DNA of 64,000 nucleotides from Paulinella micropora (GCA_009731375.1 BJOX01000290.1:190437-254436), one strand, 5' to 3'; numbered from the stretch's first letter, positions 34,054 through 43,724 are shown. Notes: generated by a model from the sequence alone, not told the origin. Numbers and translations: made by a program.

Positions 34054-34851
34054 TGATGTGCCGCGATCAACAACGACGTTCTAAGTTCTTGCGGAACCCA
34101 TAACAACCAACGATCCTCCTTATTAGCATAAATTCCATCCTTGCCCATGTACCAAAGGAGTCCGTCTTTTAGTACCAAACATCGTTTAAGCTTCCGTATC
34201 TCATTATCCTCCGGTCTAGCTTGAGGATTCATAAGATGTTCCCGTAATTCCTTATATTCCGCACTTTCCTTTGTGAAAGTTCGAAAAGTCTCCACCGACG
34301 CCAGTCTGCCCGCCGTGTCAGTTTCCAACTGGAATCGAACCTTGTCCGGATGTGTCTCCGGTAATTGAAAGAGATGTTCGTCCTTCACTTTTTCCTCATC
34401 CTCCAAATTGAGACACATGGAGCCTTTCGGCAATAAGGTCCATTAAGGATACCATTTCGTGCATCCTTAACCTCCTCCTCCTCAGTCCTATCGGCGGCTC
34501 TGGCTTCCGCCCATAAGAAATCTTCACAGGCCTCTCTGGCGACTTGAGAATAACAACACCGACATTTGTCTTGTGTTGCCAATTCGACTGCTTCCATAGC
34601 AGCCACTTCCTCACTACGCGTATCGCGTTGGTGATTGTTATGAGTGAACGGGTGATACCAAAGCCCTGCTGGTAACTTGGCATTCTCCGCCCCTTGTTCC
34701 TCCCATTCATGGAGATCCACACCATGTCCCATAATCGCCAACACCGCTCCCGGTGTGCGAAACTCAAACTGTGCCATCCGCACCTCCCGTACTGTATTCC
34801 GACGCTGTAAGTCATCCACAGCCTTTTCCTTTTCTCCACTCTTATTGTCAT
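33978..34851 (-). CDS. Gypsy RNase H to integrase linker, with zinc-finger histidines
   Basis: Overlapping ORFs (34851-34396, 34819-34385, 34433-33978) carry the end of RNase H and the integrase N-terminus. AHHCPMQSHPG supplies the two His of the HHCC finger. Frame changes near 34880 and 34430 break the polyprotein. Confidence 0.7.
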
Positions 34852-36032
34852 AAAGAAATCAGGGACAACATTCCTCTCTTGCCCTTAATGTACTGGATGG
34901 TGAAGTCATACTCCGCCAACTCCAGTTGCCACCTTGCCAACCTACCCGTATGGTCTCCCGACATGAGCCATTGTAGGTTGTGGTGATCTGTTCTCACCAA
35001 TATGTTAGGTGTACCCCAGAGGTACTCCCGTAACCGTTGAAAAGCCCATACTATAGCAAGCGCCTCACGCTGCCTACTACAGTATTCCCTTTCCGCCGGT
35101 ATCAGCTGTCGGCTGATAAACATCACAGGCCGCAGTTGCCCAATGGACCTGTCCATCTGTTGAAGCACCGCCCCTACCGCGTATGCTGACGCATCCGTGT
35201 CCGGCACAAACTGCTTCTTCCAATCAGGCAACATAAGGACTCGTATTCCTTGTCTCGGGTCCTTAGAAATCTCATCATTGAGGTCCGTTATGACCCTATT
35301 GACCTCCTCTGGCCAAGGGCTATCTCCAACCCCCTGCTTCAGAAATTTCCTTACCACCGCCGCCCGTTCCACGAAGCCCGGAATAAATTCCCCGTAATAT
35401 TGAGCTAGCGAGATAAAGGACTGTAAATCTGTTCGTGTCTGTGGAATTGGCATGGACGCCACATCATTCCTTTTCTCCTGAAAAATCGCACAGCGACCCT
35501 CGGAGATCTCATACCCCAAGTACTGTATCTTACTTTGCGCAAAGTCACACTTCTTTGCATTAAGCTGTAATCCAAATGCACTGATACGTCTTAAGACGTC
35601 CTTCACGTGCTCCACGTGTCTTTCCATGCTTTCTGAATAAATGATTATATCATCTATATAACAGAACGCATAATCCTCCGTCGTTCCCAGACGGGCTACC
35701 GTCCCTTCGTCATCATACTCCTTCCCAATCATCTTGGTCATTGCATGTTGGAATAGTCCCGGTGAGCATTTAAGCCCCATCGGCAACACTTTCCACACAT
35801 ATGTGGTCATTCCGACCATAAATGCCGTAAGGTATCGACATGATTCATTAAGAGGGATCTGCCAAAACCCACTCTTAAGATCCAACGTCGTATATACCTT
35901 GGCATGCTTAAGCCGATTGATCCCTTTCCTGAGATCTGGTACTGGCGTTTCGATCTGCTTCAGAATCTTATTGATCCTGTAATAGTTAATACACATACGT
36001 AATGACCCATCCGGTTTGGGCGCCATACGCAC
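34848..36032 (-). CDS. Gypsy reverse transcriptase and RNase H (5' truncated)
   Basis: RT blocks DGSLRMCINYYRINK, TLDLKSGFWQI (first Asp), LPMGLKCSPGLFQHAM and the catalytic FCYIDDIIIY. RNase H blocks follow: TDASAYAVGAVL, MFISRQL, REALAIVWAFQRLREYLWG, TDHHNLQWL. The ORF starts at codon VRMAPKPDG because the upstream half is lost at 36034. Confidence 0.93.
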   Translation of the reverse strand: MRMAPKPDGSLRMCINYYRINKILKQIETPVPDLRKGINRLKHAKVYTTLDLKSGFWQIPLNESCRYLTAFMVGMTTYVWKVLPMGLKCSPGLFQHAMTKMIGKEYDDEGTVARLGTTEDYAFCYIDDIIIYSESMERHVEHVKDVLRRISAFGLQLNAKKCDFAQSKIQYLGYEISEGRCAIFQEKRNDVASMPIPQTRTDLQSFISLAQYYGEFIPGFVERAAVVRKFLKQGVGDSPWPEEVNRVITDLNDEISKDPRQGIRVLMLPDWKKQFVPDTDASAYAVGAVLQQMDRSIGQLRPVMFISRQLIPAEREYCSRQREALAIVWAFQRLREYLWGTPNILVRTDHHNLQWLMSGDHTGRLARWQLELAEYDFTIQYIKGKRGMLSLISL

Positions 36033-36249
36033 TGGGGGTTTTTGGCTTTCGTGTTGTCATTCTATATTATATTATATTTTATTCTATTGTTTAATATTTT
36101 TTTCAAGCAAGAGAGAGAAAAAACAAAAATGGTTATATTTTTATTCAATGAAGGAAGTTAAGCAGAAAGTTAAGCAGAAAGTTAAACGAGGCTATTATTG
36201 GTTATCAGTGGAAGGCGGGGGGTTAAATATTCTAGCCCCCGTTGTTCCC

Positions 36250-36866
36250 CCTTATTTACACTAAGCCCTTTTCCCCCGTCCCCCTTTCTATTTCCCCTTA
36301 TTCGCACTAAGCCCTTTCCCCCCTTTTTCCTTCTTGTATTACAAAGGGCTATCTTTTCCTACTCTTTATAGGAAAAAAGACTACATAGCCCCAAATGAAT
36401 AACAAGCATATTTAACCCTTAATTCGTTCATTTTCCACACTAAAAAAAGATGGCCCCTTAAAATCTTGAATAAAATTAATAGTAAGAAGAATTTTTAGAT
36501 TTTGATTGCTCCACATAAAAGGATAACATTTTATCACATTAAAAAAAAAGATAGCCCCATTAAAAAAAGATAGCCCATAAAAAGATAGCCCCTTATTCAC
36601 ACTAATCACTATTCCCCCCTTTCCCTTCTTATATTACAAAGGGGCATCTTTTCCTATTCTTTATAGACAAATAGACTACATACCCCTAAATAAATACTAA
36701 GCATATTTAACCCTTAATTCGTTCATTTTCCACACTAAAAAAAAGATAGCCCATAAAAAGATAGCCCATAAAAAGATAGCCCATAAAAAGATAGCCCCAC
36801 ATTGAAAAATAGTATCATAAAAAAAGAATAGCCCATAAAAAGATAGCCCATATAACCCATAACCAC
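36250..36866. repeat. Non-coding repeat cluster near the left arm's outer end
   Basis: Two diverged units of roughly 300 bp (from about 36295 and 36590) share TTAACCCTTAATTCGTTCAT and CTTATTCGCACTAAG-type words. Inside is a run of 15-bp AGATAGCCCATAAAA repeats (36747-36800). It could be iteron-like or subterminal repeats. 36034-36249 has no gene. Confidence 0.85.
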
Positions 36867-38000
36867 TTATTCGCCTAAATAAGGCCATCCGTTAATTTTC
36901 CTTAATTCTTCTTCTTTCTTAAACATCACATCTAATGTTTTATTCGGTCTTAATTCATAATGTGTCCTATGGTTATTAGTCGCAGTCAGTGAAACCCCCC
37001 ACTCTGCTCGCATCGCGGTATTGATAAAATATAATGTTTCTCTTAAAAATGTCTTGCTTGAAGGGTCGCTCATATGGTTTATAATCTTTTTTTGTTTCTT
37101 CGTGTCAGTCGTGTATAAAACTAATTCTTCTTCTTTTGCTAGCCATTCCTGCTTTTTGATAGTTTCTCTTAATTCCTCTGTGCTTATTTGTGTCTTAAAA
37201 TCCCATATGTTTTTAAATCCTAAACCGCGTATGACCTGTATAAGGTTTTTATGTTTGCTAAATTTCCTTTCGGTGTTTATTGTATTAAATGAATATTCGG
37301 AAATCCCGCATTGAATTTTGTTTCCGTCTCTGTCCTCTTTTGTTCCGTTCTTCTCGTTTCGCTTTTTGTCTTGTCGTTCAACTGCTTTTAATCCTTCGCT
37401 TAATTGGTCTTCTACATCCTTATTATATGGTCTATAATTCCATATATACTGCCTTAATCTGTCGTCGTCAAATATCTTATAGAATAAATTGTTTTTCGGT
37501 TCGTCGGTGTTGTCTGCTTTCAACATTTCCTTTTTTATTTTTGCTTTTTTAAACTCCAACTCCTCGGCGGGTGTCCATTCCTTCTCAGTTTCTTTCTTTA
37601 AATTTTCGTATTCTTCGTCCGTAATAGTTCGCGCATTAAATACCGCGGTCGCATCGTTCTTTTTAATTATTGCTTCTGTTATTTTTGCCTCTTTGTTTGT
37701 CGGCTCGCTCGCGTCTGGTGTGTCAAGGTCGCTTATTTCATAGTCGGCTATTATGAAATACTTTATTAAATTCTGTATCCATTGGCGGGCGTCTTTGTTC
37801 TGTTCTACTTTGTTTTTTGCTAATAGTTTTATATAATCGTTTGCCACTACATCCACGGCCCCATATCGGTTATAAGTCCAATCTGTCAAGGGAGCTATTT
37901 CTTCCCGCTTATGTAATATGTTAAGGCTCGCCCTCAGTTGCCTTAAATACTGAGTTTCGCTCTCTATGGCCGCTATGTTGTAATTTTTATAAATAAGTAT
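36867..38000 (-). CDS. Helicase C-terminal part, left arm
   Basis: Open from about 38000 down to 36867, with no ATG near its start; the first plausible start is a TTG at 37889. It begins in frame -1 relative to the helicase ORF and continues its sequence (SETQYLRQLRASLN), so it is probably the C-terminal half of one protein. Contains WTYNRYGAVDVVANDYIK and a charged Lys/Glu linker. Ends RKINGWPYLGE. Identical copy at 46966-48098. Confidence 0.8.
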   Translation of the reverse strand: MLIYKNYNIAAIESETQYLRQLRASLNILHKREEIAPLTDWTYNRYGAVDVVANDYIKLLAKNKVEQNKDARQWIQNLIKYFIIADYEISDLDTPDASEPTNKEAKITEAIIKKNDATAVFNARTITDEEYENLKKETEKEWTPAEELEFKKAKIKKEMLKADNTDEPKNNLFYKIFDDDRLRQYIWNYRPYNKDVEDQLSEGLKAVERQDKKRNEKNGTKEDRDGNKIQCGISEYSFNTINTERKFSKHKNLIQVIRGLGFKNIWDFKTQISTEELRETIKKQEWLAKEEELVLYTTDTKKQKKIINHMSDPSSKTFLRETLYFINTAMRAEWGVSLTATNNHRTHYELRPNKTLDVMFKKEEELRKINGWPYLGE

Positions 38001-39220
38001 ATGTCGTTTTCTATCGGGTGCCGTATTCTTCCCAACATCTGGAAGAAATCCCCGCTCATATTAGTTTTATTACAAGCCACTGCCACAATATTATTAAAAA
38101 TCCCTTTATGTGAATAATCTAAGCCCCCCGTAATTGCTGGACTATAAATGACTATATCATATTCTGCCCATTTCTTGTATTCGTTAGCCATTGCTTCTCG
38201 GACTTCCTCCGTTTTGTTGGTCTCGCCCGTTATTAATAGCACTCTATTTTTATTCTTCTTTAACATTTCCGCTAATGTTCTAAGCCGTCTTTTTCCGATA
38301 TTCGCGGGGACTAGTATTTTTTTGCCTTCCGCTCGTAGTTTAATAATATGAGCCTCGCCGATATTGCCCTCCTTAATGTGAATGTGTCGTTTTGTCTTGC
38401 TCGGGGGCTCATTGTTAATAAATAAAGTCTGTGTTCCGCGGAAGATTTTACGCCTTATGTTTTGAAAGAATTCTATATCGTCGGCCTTTAGTGTGCCTGA
38501 CATTAATATTATTTGGTCGGCCGTGCCTATTACATATTTAATCATCTCCCAATTATTCTTATTGTTTCGGGACTTCTTGAAAGTGTCGCTCGTTAAGTGT
38601 TTTATGAATTGGTCGGCCTCTTCAATGACTAATTTATTTATCGGCTCTTCGCTTATCGGTATTCTGTGGAAACTATCGGCCTGAATGGTTTGATTATTCT
38701 TTTTAATTTTCCCCTTCGGCTCGTCTCTGTAATCCGCATTTAAGGGGTATTTGTTTTTATAGTCGCTCGCAAGTGTCCGCCGATAACTGCTTATGATTGA
38801 TTTAAAGGGGGTTTTCATTGCTAGTTCTAATATCGCGGTCGCGTAGTCCTCTTTATGTTTTTCTAATATTTCGCGGGCTAAGTGGTTATTTTTTAATTTC
38901 TCCACAATTTGACCCGCATATTTTTTAATAGTCGCCTGTGTTAATTTAGCCCCGCGTATTAGTGTTGTAATCTCCTTACAATTTAAAATAAGGTCAGTAA
39001 TCGCCTTAGAGTTCGCTGTCGTCTTGCCTGTGCCTAATCCGCTTTTAATGGCTATAATATCATATGTCGGGGTCGGCTTGTATTGCTCTTCCATAAATTC
39101 TTTAATGTCGCTACAAAAGGCTTCTTTAGTGTGTATTATGTCCGCCCCAATAGTGTTAAGTTTTTCTATGAGTTCCTGTTTCTCTCGTTGTTGGATTGCT
39201 TGGCGGTTCTCATTGGCCAT
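37973..39220 (-). CDS. SF2 helicase, origin-binding-protein type, left arm
   Basis: 415 residues. Walker A is SGLGTGKTTANSKA, motif II LVIEEADQF, motif III ILMSGTLKADD, and motif VI QMLGRIRHP, the order of SF2 helicases related to herpesvirus/NCLDV origin-binding helicases. Likely unwinds the element's replication origin. Starts 2 bp after the PrimPol stop, so the two are co-transcribed. Ends by frameshift at KITT, with the C-terminal half in frame -1. Confidence 0.88.
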   Translation of the reverse strand: MANENRQAIQQREKQELIEKLNTIGADIIHTKEAFCSDIKEFMEEQYKPTPTYDIIAIKSGLGTGKTTANSKAITDLILNCKEITTLIRGAKLTQATIKKYAGQIVEKLKNNHLAREILEKHKEDYATAILELAMKTPFKSIISSYRRTLASDYKNKYPLNADYRDEPKGKIKKNNQTIQADSFHRIPISEEPINKLVIEEADQFIKHLTSDTFKKSRNNKNNWEMIKYVIGTADQIILMSGTLKADDIEFFQNIRRKIFRGTQTLFINNEPPSKTKRHIHIKEGNIGEAHIIKLRAEGKKILVPANIGKRRLRTLAEMLKKNKNRVLLITGETNKTEEVREAMANEYKKWAEYDIVIYSPAITGGLDYSHKGIFNNIVAVACNKTNMSGDFFQMLGRIRHPIENDIYLFIKITT

Positions 39221-39222
39221 TT

Positions 39223-40293
39223 TTATGTATATTTGATTTTCTCCGCGTATGTTGTATTAGTTCCCGCCGTTAAAGTGATATAAAGGGGGCTCTCGCCTTT
39301 AAGTTCGGCTTCCCCTTTCTGCTTCCAACATCCCGCAACTTTGGCCCCGTTTAGAAATTGTAATATAAAAAGTGTGTTGTCTGCTTCGTGTATTCGGTCG
39401 CAGAAATGACACAAGGTCGGCATTAGTCTTTTTAATTTATATGTTTTCATTAGCCCTTCTTCTGTTTCCGTTTCGCTTATGTTCTTAATCGTGTGTTGGT
39501 TCGCCTCGTGCTCTAATACGGGTATCGCTCCGAATAACTTATTAATATTAATCTCTAAGTTTTTTACTTCCGCGGGCCGTTTGTTGGTGCGGTCTATGTC
39601 GTGCTCGGCCGTGGTGATTAATAGTTGTTCATAAAAATCATTTGAAACCTCGCTTAAGTCCTTTGTTATAAGGCGGTCGCCCTCAATAACTTCCACGAAT
39701 TCCAACGGCCTATTATCTCCTTTTTTAACTGCATAAGGGGCTCTCATTCCGCTTGGAGTTCCGCTTTTATGATAAACGGCTAAATCATAGCCTAACTCTT
39801 TATAGTCGGGCAGTTCGTCTTTAATGACTTGTTTAATTTCCGTCGCATCGCCGTAAAGTTCGCCACTATTCCCCACGAAATGAAACGAATTGACATATTT
39901 CTCTTTTTTGTTTGAATACCCGCACCCACTGCGGGCTATCATATCCTCGCCGAATAACTCAACAAAGGCCTCGCGGGCTCTTAGATAATCGGAGACTTCG
40001 TTTAAGGCTCTGTCTTCCTCCGTGTCGTATGTCTTGTCAATGTCGGCATATGGTTTCAAAAATAAAGCGGTTCCTAAACTTTCCATCGTGTGTGGATTTT
40101 CCTTTATGAAATCCAATAAGTCGGGGGTCGCTACCTTTACGGCATACAACGGGGAAGCCTTCATCTCACGAAAGAAAACTCTACACCCGCCTTCCGTATC
40201 ATCTTTGTTTAATTTTTTGTTAAGTTTTTTATCGTCCCCAATATATATATACAGGGGGCCCGTCCCGCCCCGTCCCATCAGTCGCACCATCAA
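39223..40293 (-). CDS. PrimPol-type (archaeo-eukaryotic) primase, left arm
   Basis: 356 residues. Catalytic DxD in LKPYADIDKTYD, S-x-H in YVNSFHFVG, third metal-binding region YDLAVYHKSGTPSGMRAPYA, and a C-terminal zinc site CHFCDRIHEADN. This motif set is that of herpes/NCLDV-like primase-polymerases, which start DNA synthesis. The start at 40293 (MMVRLMGRG) follows an AT-only spacer. First gene of an operon-like pair with the helicase. Confidence 0.9.
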   Translation of the reverse strand: MMVRLMGRGGTGPLYIYIGDDKKLNKKLNKDDTEGGCRVFFREMKASPLYAVKVATPDLLDFIKENPHTMESLGTALFLKPYADIDKTYDTEEDRALNEVSDYLRAREAFVELFGEDMIARSGCGYSNKKEKYVNSFHFVGNSGELYGDATEIKQVIKDELPDYKELGYDLAVYHKSGTPSGMRAPYAVKKGDNRPLEFVEVIEGDRLITKDLSEVSNDFYEQLLITTAEHDIDRTNKRPAEVKNLEININKLFGAIPVLEHEANQHTIKNISETETEEGLMKTYKLKRLMPTLCHFCDRIHEADNTLFILQFLNGAKVAGCWKQKGEAELKGESPLYITLTAGTNTTYAEKIKYT

Positions 40294-40443
40294 CCATCTT
40301 TTTTTTATATCTATCTGAATATACTTTATTAAAAAATAAATAATTAATTGATATACATACCTTTAACAATTATTTTAAATGATAATTATGAATATTGATT
40401 TAAATAATTAATTTATATAGAAATATATATAATATAATATAAT
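40294..40443. promoter_or_regulatory. AT-rich divergent intergenic region, left arm (possible origin)
   Basis: 150 bp of almost pure A/T between the divergent PrimPol and small-protein genes, with short palindromes (AATTAATTGATATA, TTTAAATAATTAATTTA). It must hold both promoters and is the best candidate for a replication origin. Mirror copy at 44522-44671. Confidence 0.5.
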
Positions 40444-40905
40444 ATGACTGACGACAACAAACCCGACAGCACCACCAACGGCACCGCCCCCGAGCATAAC
40501 ACACCCGAGCGTAAAAAACGTGGTCGCCCAAATGGTATTATTAATAAAGGTCTTGAAGCCCCGCTTCCGTTTAAAATCGAAGTAAAAAACGGAGTTTCAT
40601 ATTATCACGCATATGTCCCTCGTAAAACGAAAGACGGCAAAATATTATATTATCGTCATACAACCACATATGAACAGGTTATTGACAGGAAAAAGCGGGC
40701 GGTTTATGGTAATCCAAACTACACACAGAAAAAGAAGCAAAAAGACCCACACCATAAAAAAAGCATTATGAATAAACTGACACTAGAAGATTTAGACATA
40801 TTAGCCCGTATTTTTACAGAGTGCGATTTAACCCTCGTCAAAAACAATATAATACGATTACACAAAGAAGACCTAACGACACCCGCCCCAACTATAACGG
40901 CATAG
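40444..40905 (+). CDS. Small basic protein with GRP (AT-hook-like) motif, left arm
   Basis: 153 residues: a Thr/Asn/Pro-rich N-terminus, then KKRGRPNG (AT-hook core), a compact domain FKIEVKNGVSYYHAYVPRK resembling the AP2/integrase arm-binding three-strand fold, and a helical tail LTLEDLDILARIFTECDL. Possibly binds element DNA. Divergent from PrimPol. Identical copy at 44060-44521. Confidence 0.75.
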   Translation: MTDDNKPDSTTNGTAPEHNTPERKKRGRPNGIINKGLEAPLPFKIEVKNGVSYYHAYVPRKTKDGKILYYRHTTTYEQVIDRKKRAVYGNPNYTQKKKQKDPHHKKSIMNKLTLEDLDILARIFTECDLTLVKNNIIRLHKEDLTTPAPTITA

Positions 40906-40997
40906 ACTGGAAACACAAAGAGATTTTCATATATGAAATGGTTCCCCTTGTATCGGCGGGGACTATTTCTTTTTTTATATAGAGACGAAAAAGCGAA

Positions 40998-41279
40998 ATG
41001 GACGACGGCACCAAAAAAGAAACAAGAAGCAAAAAAGAAGCAAGCAACCACGGGGACAAAGAAAAAGGGCGGGCATATGTGCGGGCATTGATAGAAAAAC
41101 ATATTGACAAATATGATTTATCAGGAGACGATATCGGGGGGCGGTGCTTTGGTTGTTTAATCGGCACACACGACAAAGAAACCAATAAAGACGGGTATTT
41201 AATAAGGACTATGAAATCACACAAACCAGAACTAACGGACGACCACAAGGAGACAAAAAGGAAATTAGATAAATTATAA
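40998..41279 (+). CDS. Small hypothetical protein spanning the left arm/core border
   Basis: 93 residues, charged N-terminus, then GRAYVRALIEKHIDKYDLSGDD. The first 41 codons lie in the arm; the rest is unique core. The right-arm copy (43968 down to 43846 and beyond) runs into different sequence and is truncated. Its stop overlaps the next start (TAATG). No family recognised. Confidence 0.65.
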   Translation: MDDGTKKETRSKKEASNHGDKEKGRAYVRALIEKHIDKYDLSGDDIGGRCFGCLIGTHDKETNKDGYLIRTMKSHKPELTDDHKETKRKLDKL

Positions 41280-41929
41280 TGATGTTTTGTAAATTTGTTT
41301 ATCGGGTGAAAGAAAGATATGAATGCGATGTTGTTGAAAAAGCCATCAATAAATATGATAGAAATAAAAGGAAAAATGAAGCCGTGTATTCAATACGGGG
41401 CGAAGAAGGCGAAGAAATGGAACTTATAAGAACTGATTATTATAATCAACTTACGGCGGGATATGAAGCAAATAAACAACAAATAAAAGATTTAAGAACG
41501 GCTAAAGCCCTTTTAGTTTTAGAACGAAAGGAAAACAAGCGAACCGCGGGAGAACTAAAACAGGCACAGCAAACCATAAGCCAATTACGAGAAAATAACA
41601 GGGAATTAAAAAGCAAATATAAGGCACTTTTAAACCAAAAAATAAAAGAAAGACAAACAAAATAAAGACAGCCACGACCAGCGAACCACAGCGACAAAGA
41701 AGAAGCAGACGAAGAAGAACAAGACGAAGAAGAAGGAGACGAAGAAAGCCAGCAAGAAGGCAACGAAGACGAAGGCAACGAAGGCGAACCAGACCCGCCA
41801 AACATAGACGAAGGCCAGCAAGGCGAACCAGACCCACCAAGAAAACCAGAGGGGAAAACACGAGAAAAAAAGGAGAAGTTAAACGAGCCATACTTGCTAC
41901 ATATGGACGAAATGGAGCCAGGGCTTATT
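41279..41929 (+). CDS. Coiled-coil protein with in-frame TAA and acidic tail
   Basis: ORF 41279-41665 has 128 residues. Its second half is a long coiled coil (LRTAKALLVLERKENKRTAG, QQTISQLRENNRELKSKY). After TAA at 41663 the same frame stays open for 88 codons of acidic sequence (DKEEADEEEQDEEEGDEE) to a stop at about 41929. Another frame of that stretch is arginine-rich and ends RAILATYGRNGARAYLTI, which could equally be a basic DNA-binding core-like protein. I cannot tell which is expressed. Confidence 0.6.
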
Positions 41930-41935
41930 TAACTA

Positions 41936-42238
41936 TTAAACCAAAATTCTTTGATTTCCTTTTATGTGTGCTTTAATTTCCTTATGGTTATTCATAGCCC
42001 ACGTAACCCCCTTTTTATGTGCTTTTGATGCTTCTTCTAAATAATCACATAGCAAATACAAGGCAGGCGAAGCCAGGGGCGGGGCGGGGTCGTCTTCTTC
42101 ATACAATTCTTTAACCGCTTCATATAAATAATATATTTCTTTAATTAAGAGTCTATCAGAGGCCATCAAAACAGAATGACTTTTATTTTTTTTAGCGGGG
42201 GTGTCAATGAAGGTAATTTTTTTTTGTTTAAAATGCAC
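41936..42238 (-). CDS. Small hypothetical protein, core
   Basis: 100 residues. Contains LLIKEIYYLYEAVKELYEED and a helical C-terminus. No recognised domain. Minus strand, tail to tail with the preceding gene. Confidence 0.6.
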   Translation of the reverse strand: MHFKQKKITFIDTPAKKNKSHSVLMASDRLLIKEIYYLYEAVKELYEEDDPAPPLASPALYLLCDYLEEASKAHKKGVTWAMNNHKEIKAHIKGNQRILV

Positions 42239-42248
42239 GATTTTTTCA

Positions 42249-42518
42249 TTAATTGACTGCTTCCAAAATAATTATTTGTTTCTTCCGTCTTTGGTTTCTC
42301 TTTTTTTTCCGTCTTTGGTTTCTCTTTTTCTTCCGCCTTCTTTGTTTTCCTTTTTTGATATGCTTTTTTATTATAATCCTTCCCGGTTTCCTTTTGTTAA
42401 TGTCCTTTATGTAAATATAACATTTCAGACAAGATTTTATCGGCAACCCGCTAACACCTATAACGAGACTTAAAATATCCTTTTTACACCGCGAACAGAG
42501 GGGCGAAACTGCAGACAT
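42249..42518 (-). CDS. Small zinc-ribbon protein with basic tail, core
   Basis: 89 residues. Two CxxC pairs (CSRCKKD and CLKCY) 23 residues apart make a probable zinc ribbon, followed by a Lys/Arg-rich tail with KKRNQRRKK repeats. Possibly nucleic-acid binding. Unknown family. Confidence 0.65.
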   Translation of the reverse strand: MSAVSPLCSRCKKDILSLVIGVSGLPIKSCLKCYIYIKDINKRKPGRIIIKKHIKKGKQRRRKKKRNQRRKKKRNQRRKKQIIILEAVN

Positions 42519-42576
42519 TATATTAATAAGTTTATTAAAAGTTTATTAAAGTTTATTCCATATTATATACACAAAT

Positions 42577-43052
42577 ATGTCGGATATCATTGAAGACTTA
42601 GTTTTAAAGAGTTGTCTAAGTGCGGAATGGACAAATACAGAAATAAATTTAAAAAGGGTTATAATGTATGTAAAGAATGCGCGAAATCTAAAAAAAGTCA
42701 AATAAATAACCTGTGCGAAAAAATAGATTACTTACACGAAACAACAGACATGACGGAAAACGAAATTGAAATATTATTCAGTCGTTATAGAAGTTGTTTA
42801 AGAGAGGCTAAAAGACAAGAGAAAGACGAATTACTAACAAAGGCTTTTAATAATAAATTGTTTGAAATGGTCGGCAAATTCTGCGAGGCTTTGGAAATTG
42901 AACACACACCGCCCCGCCGTATCGTGCGAGGGGACACTATAACATTTATGTCGGAGAATACAAACCACGGCACCATTACATTTACACCGCTTAATTTAAG
43001 GCAAGTAAAAAGCCCAGAGCCCCCATTAACTGACACAGAAAACGATAATTAA
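42577..43052 (+). CDS. Zinc-finger protein, frameshifted near its start
   Basis: An ATG at 42577 opens MSDIIEDLVLKSC. A frame change at about 42610 leads into SKCGMDKYRNKFKKGYNVCKECAK, whose CxxCG...CxxC pattern is common in giant-virus and virophage proteins. Loss of one T in TGTCTAAGTGC would explain the break. The rest is helical and ends with PLTDTENDN. Confidence 0.65.
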
Positions 43053-43108
43053 AATTATTTATATATAATATTAGATACCATATATAAGACCAGACTATAT
43101 AGAGGGGT

Positions 43109-43285
43109 ATGTCGTCTATACCACAGCCAACTATAGCAGATAAATTCAATAAAATTATTGAAACCATAGACACGGAAGACGACGACCGACTTTTAATATA
43201 TTTGGACACATTACAACTATATATTGAAGCGAGGATTAATAATATAATAATTGATAGCCCAGAATACGACAACTTAACGAATTAA
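43109..43285 (+). CDS. 58-residue hypothetical protein
   Basis: ATG at 43109, stop TAA at 43283. Sequence starts MSSIPQPTIADKFNKIIETI, acidic and helical (EDDDRLLIYLDTLQLYIEA). Followed after 4 bp by the next start codon, which supports it as a real compact gene. Confidence 0.6.
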   Translation: MSSIPQPTIADKFNKIIETIDTEDDDRLLIYLDTLQLYIEARINNIIIDSPEYDNLTN

Positions 43286-43289
43286 AAAA

Positions 43290-43724
43290 ATGTCTATATT
43301 GACAGAAGCCAAAGCGGGATTAAAAGAGGATGTTTTCAATATAGTGTTAGTCTATACGGGCTTTAATTAAAAATGCTTTCAATGTGGTAAAAATGCTACA
43401 TGTAAGCGGGGTTATGCTTACCAGATAACAACGGCCGACGGCCACTACGGAAGCGAAACTGACATAAAAATTATATTCAAAATGTTTCACGACATAATAG
43501 AAAGCGGGAACCCGTGGAAGATATGGAACGATAAAAAACATATCTTTAAAGAATTTAATATAACGATAAATAAAATGTTGTTAATATCACGACAGCACGA
43601 CAAAAACACCCTTTATGGAGTTATAGAAAAAATACCTGATAATTTAGAGCCCCTTATAGAAAAATTACAATTAAAAAATATCTTAAATACAAATTTGAGG
43701 ACTTTTGGATTTATAAACAGTTAA
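43290..43724 (+). CDS. Hypothetical protein with in-frame TAA
   Basis: Starts MSILTEAKAGLKEDVFNIVL. TAA at 43368-43370 interrupts the frame, which continues for 117 codons with CFQCGKNATCKRGYAYQITT (possible zinc-binding CxxC...C) and ordinary globular sequence (SGNPWKIWNDKKHIF). The downstream stop overlaps the next ATG as TAATG. Confidence 0.6.

Larger units (their letters stand above)
31804..36033 (-). mobile_element. Ty3/gypsy LTR retrotransposon, 3' portion
   Basis: The minus-strand order RT, RNase H, integrase is that of Ty3/gypsy. The 3' end begins at 31804 with TGTAACCGG, a typical LTR terminus, directly abutting repeat R. The 5' half (gag, protease, first part of RT, 5' LTR) is absent because the inverted-repeat element starts at 36034 within the RT gene. 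It is not found beyond that element either. Confidence 0.88.
36034..41119. repeat. Left inverted arm (5,086 bp)
   Basis: Reverse complement of 43846-48929. The outer edge begins GGGGGTTTTTGGCTTTCG; the inner edge ends at ...AAATATGATTT. Differences seen: a 5-bp indel near the outer edge, one C/T change at the end of the helicase ORF, and one change near the inner edge. It includes the first nine codons of the GIY-YIG gene, fused to gypsy sequence. Confidence 0.97.
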
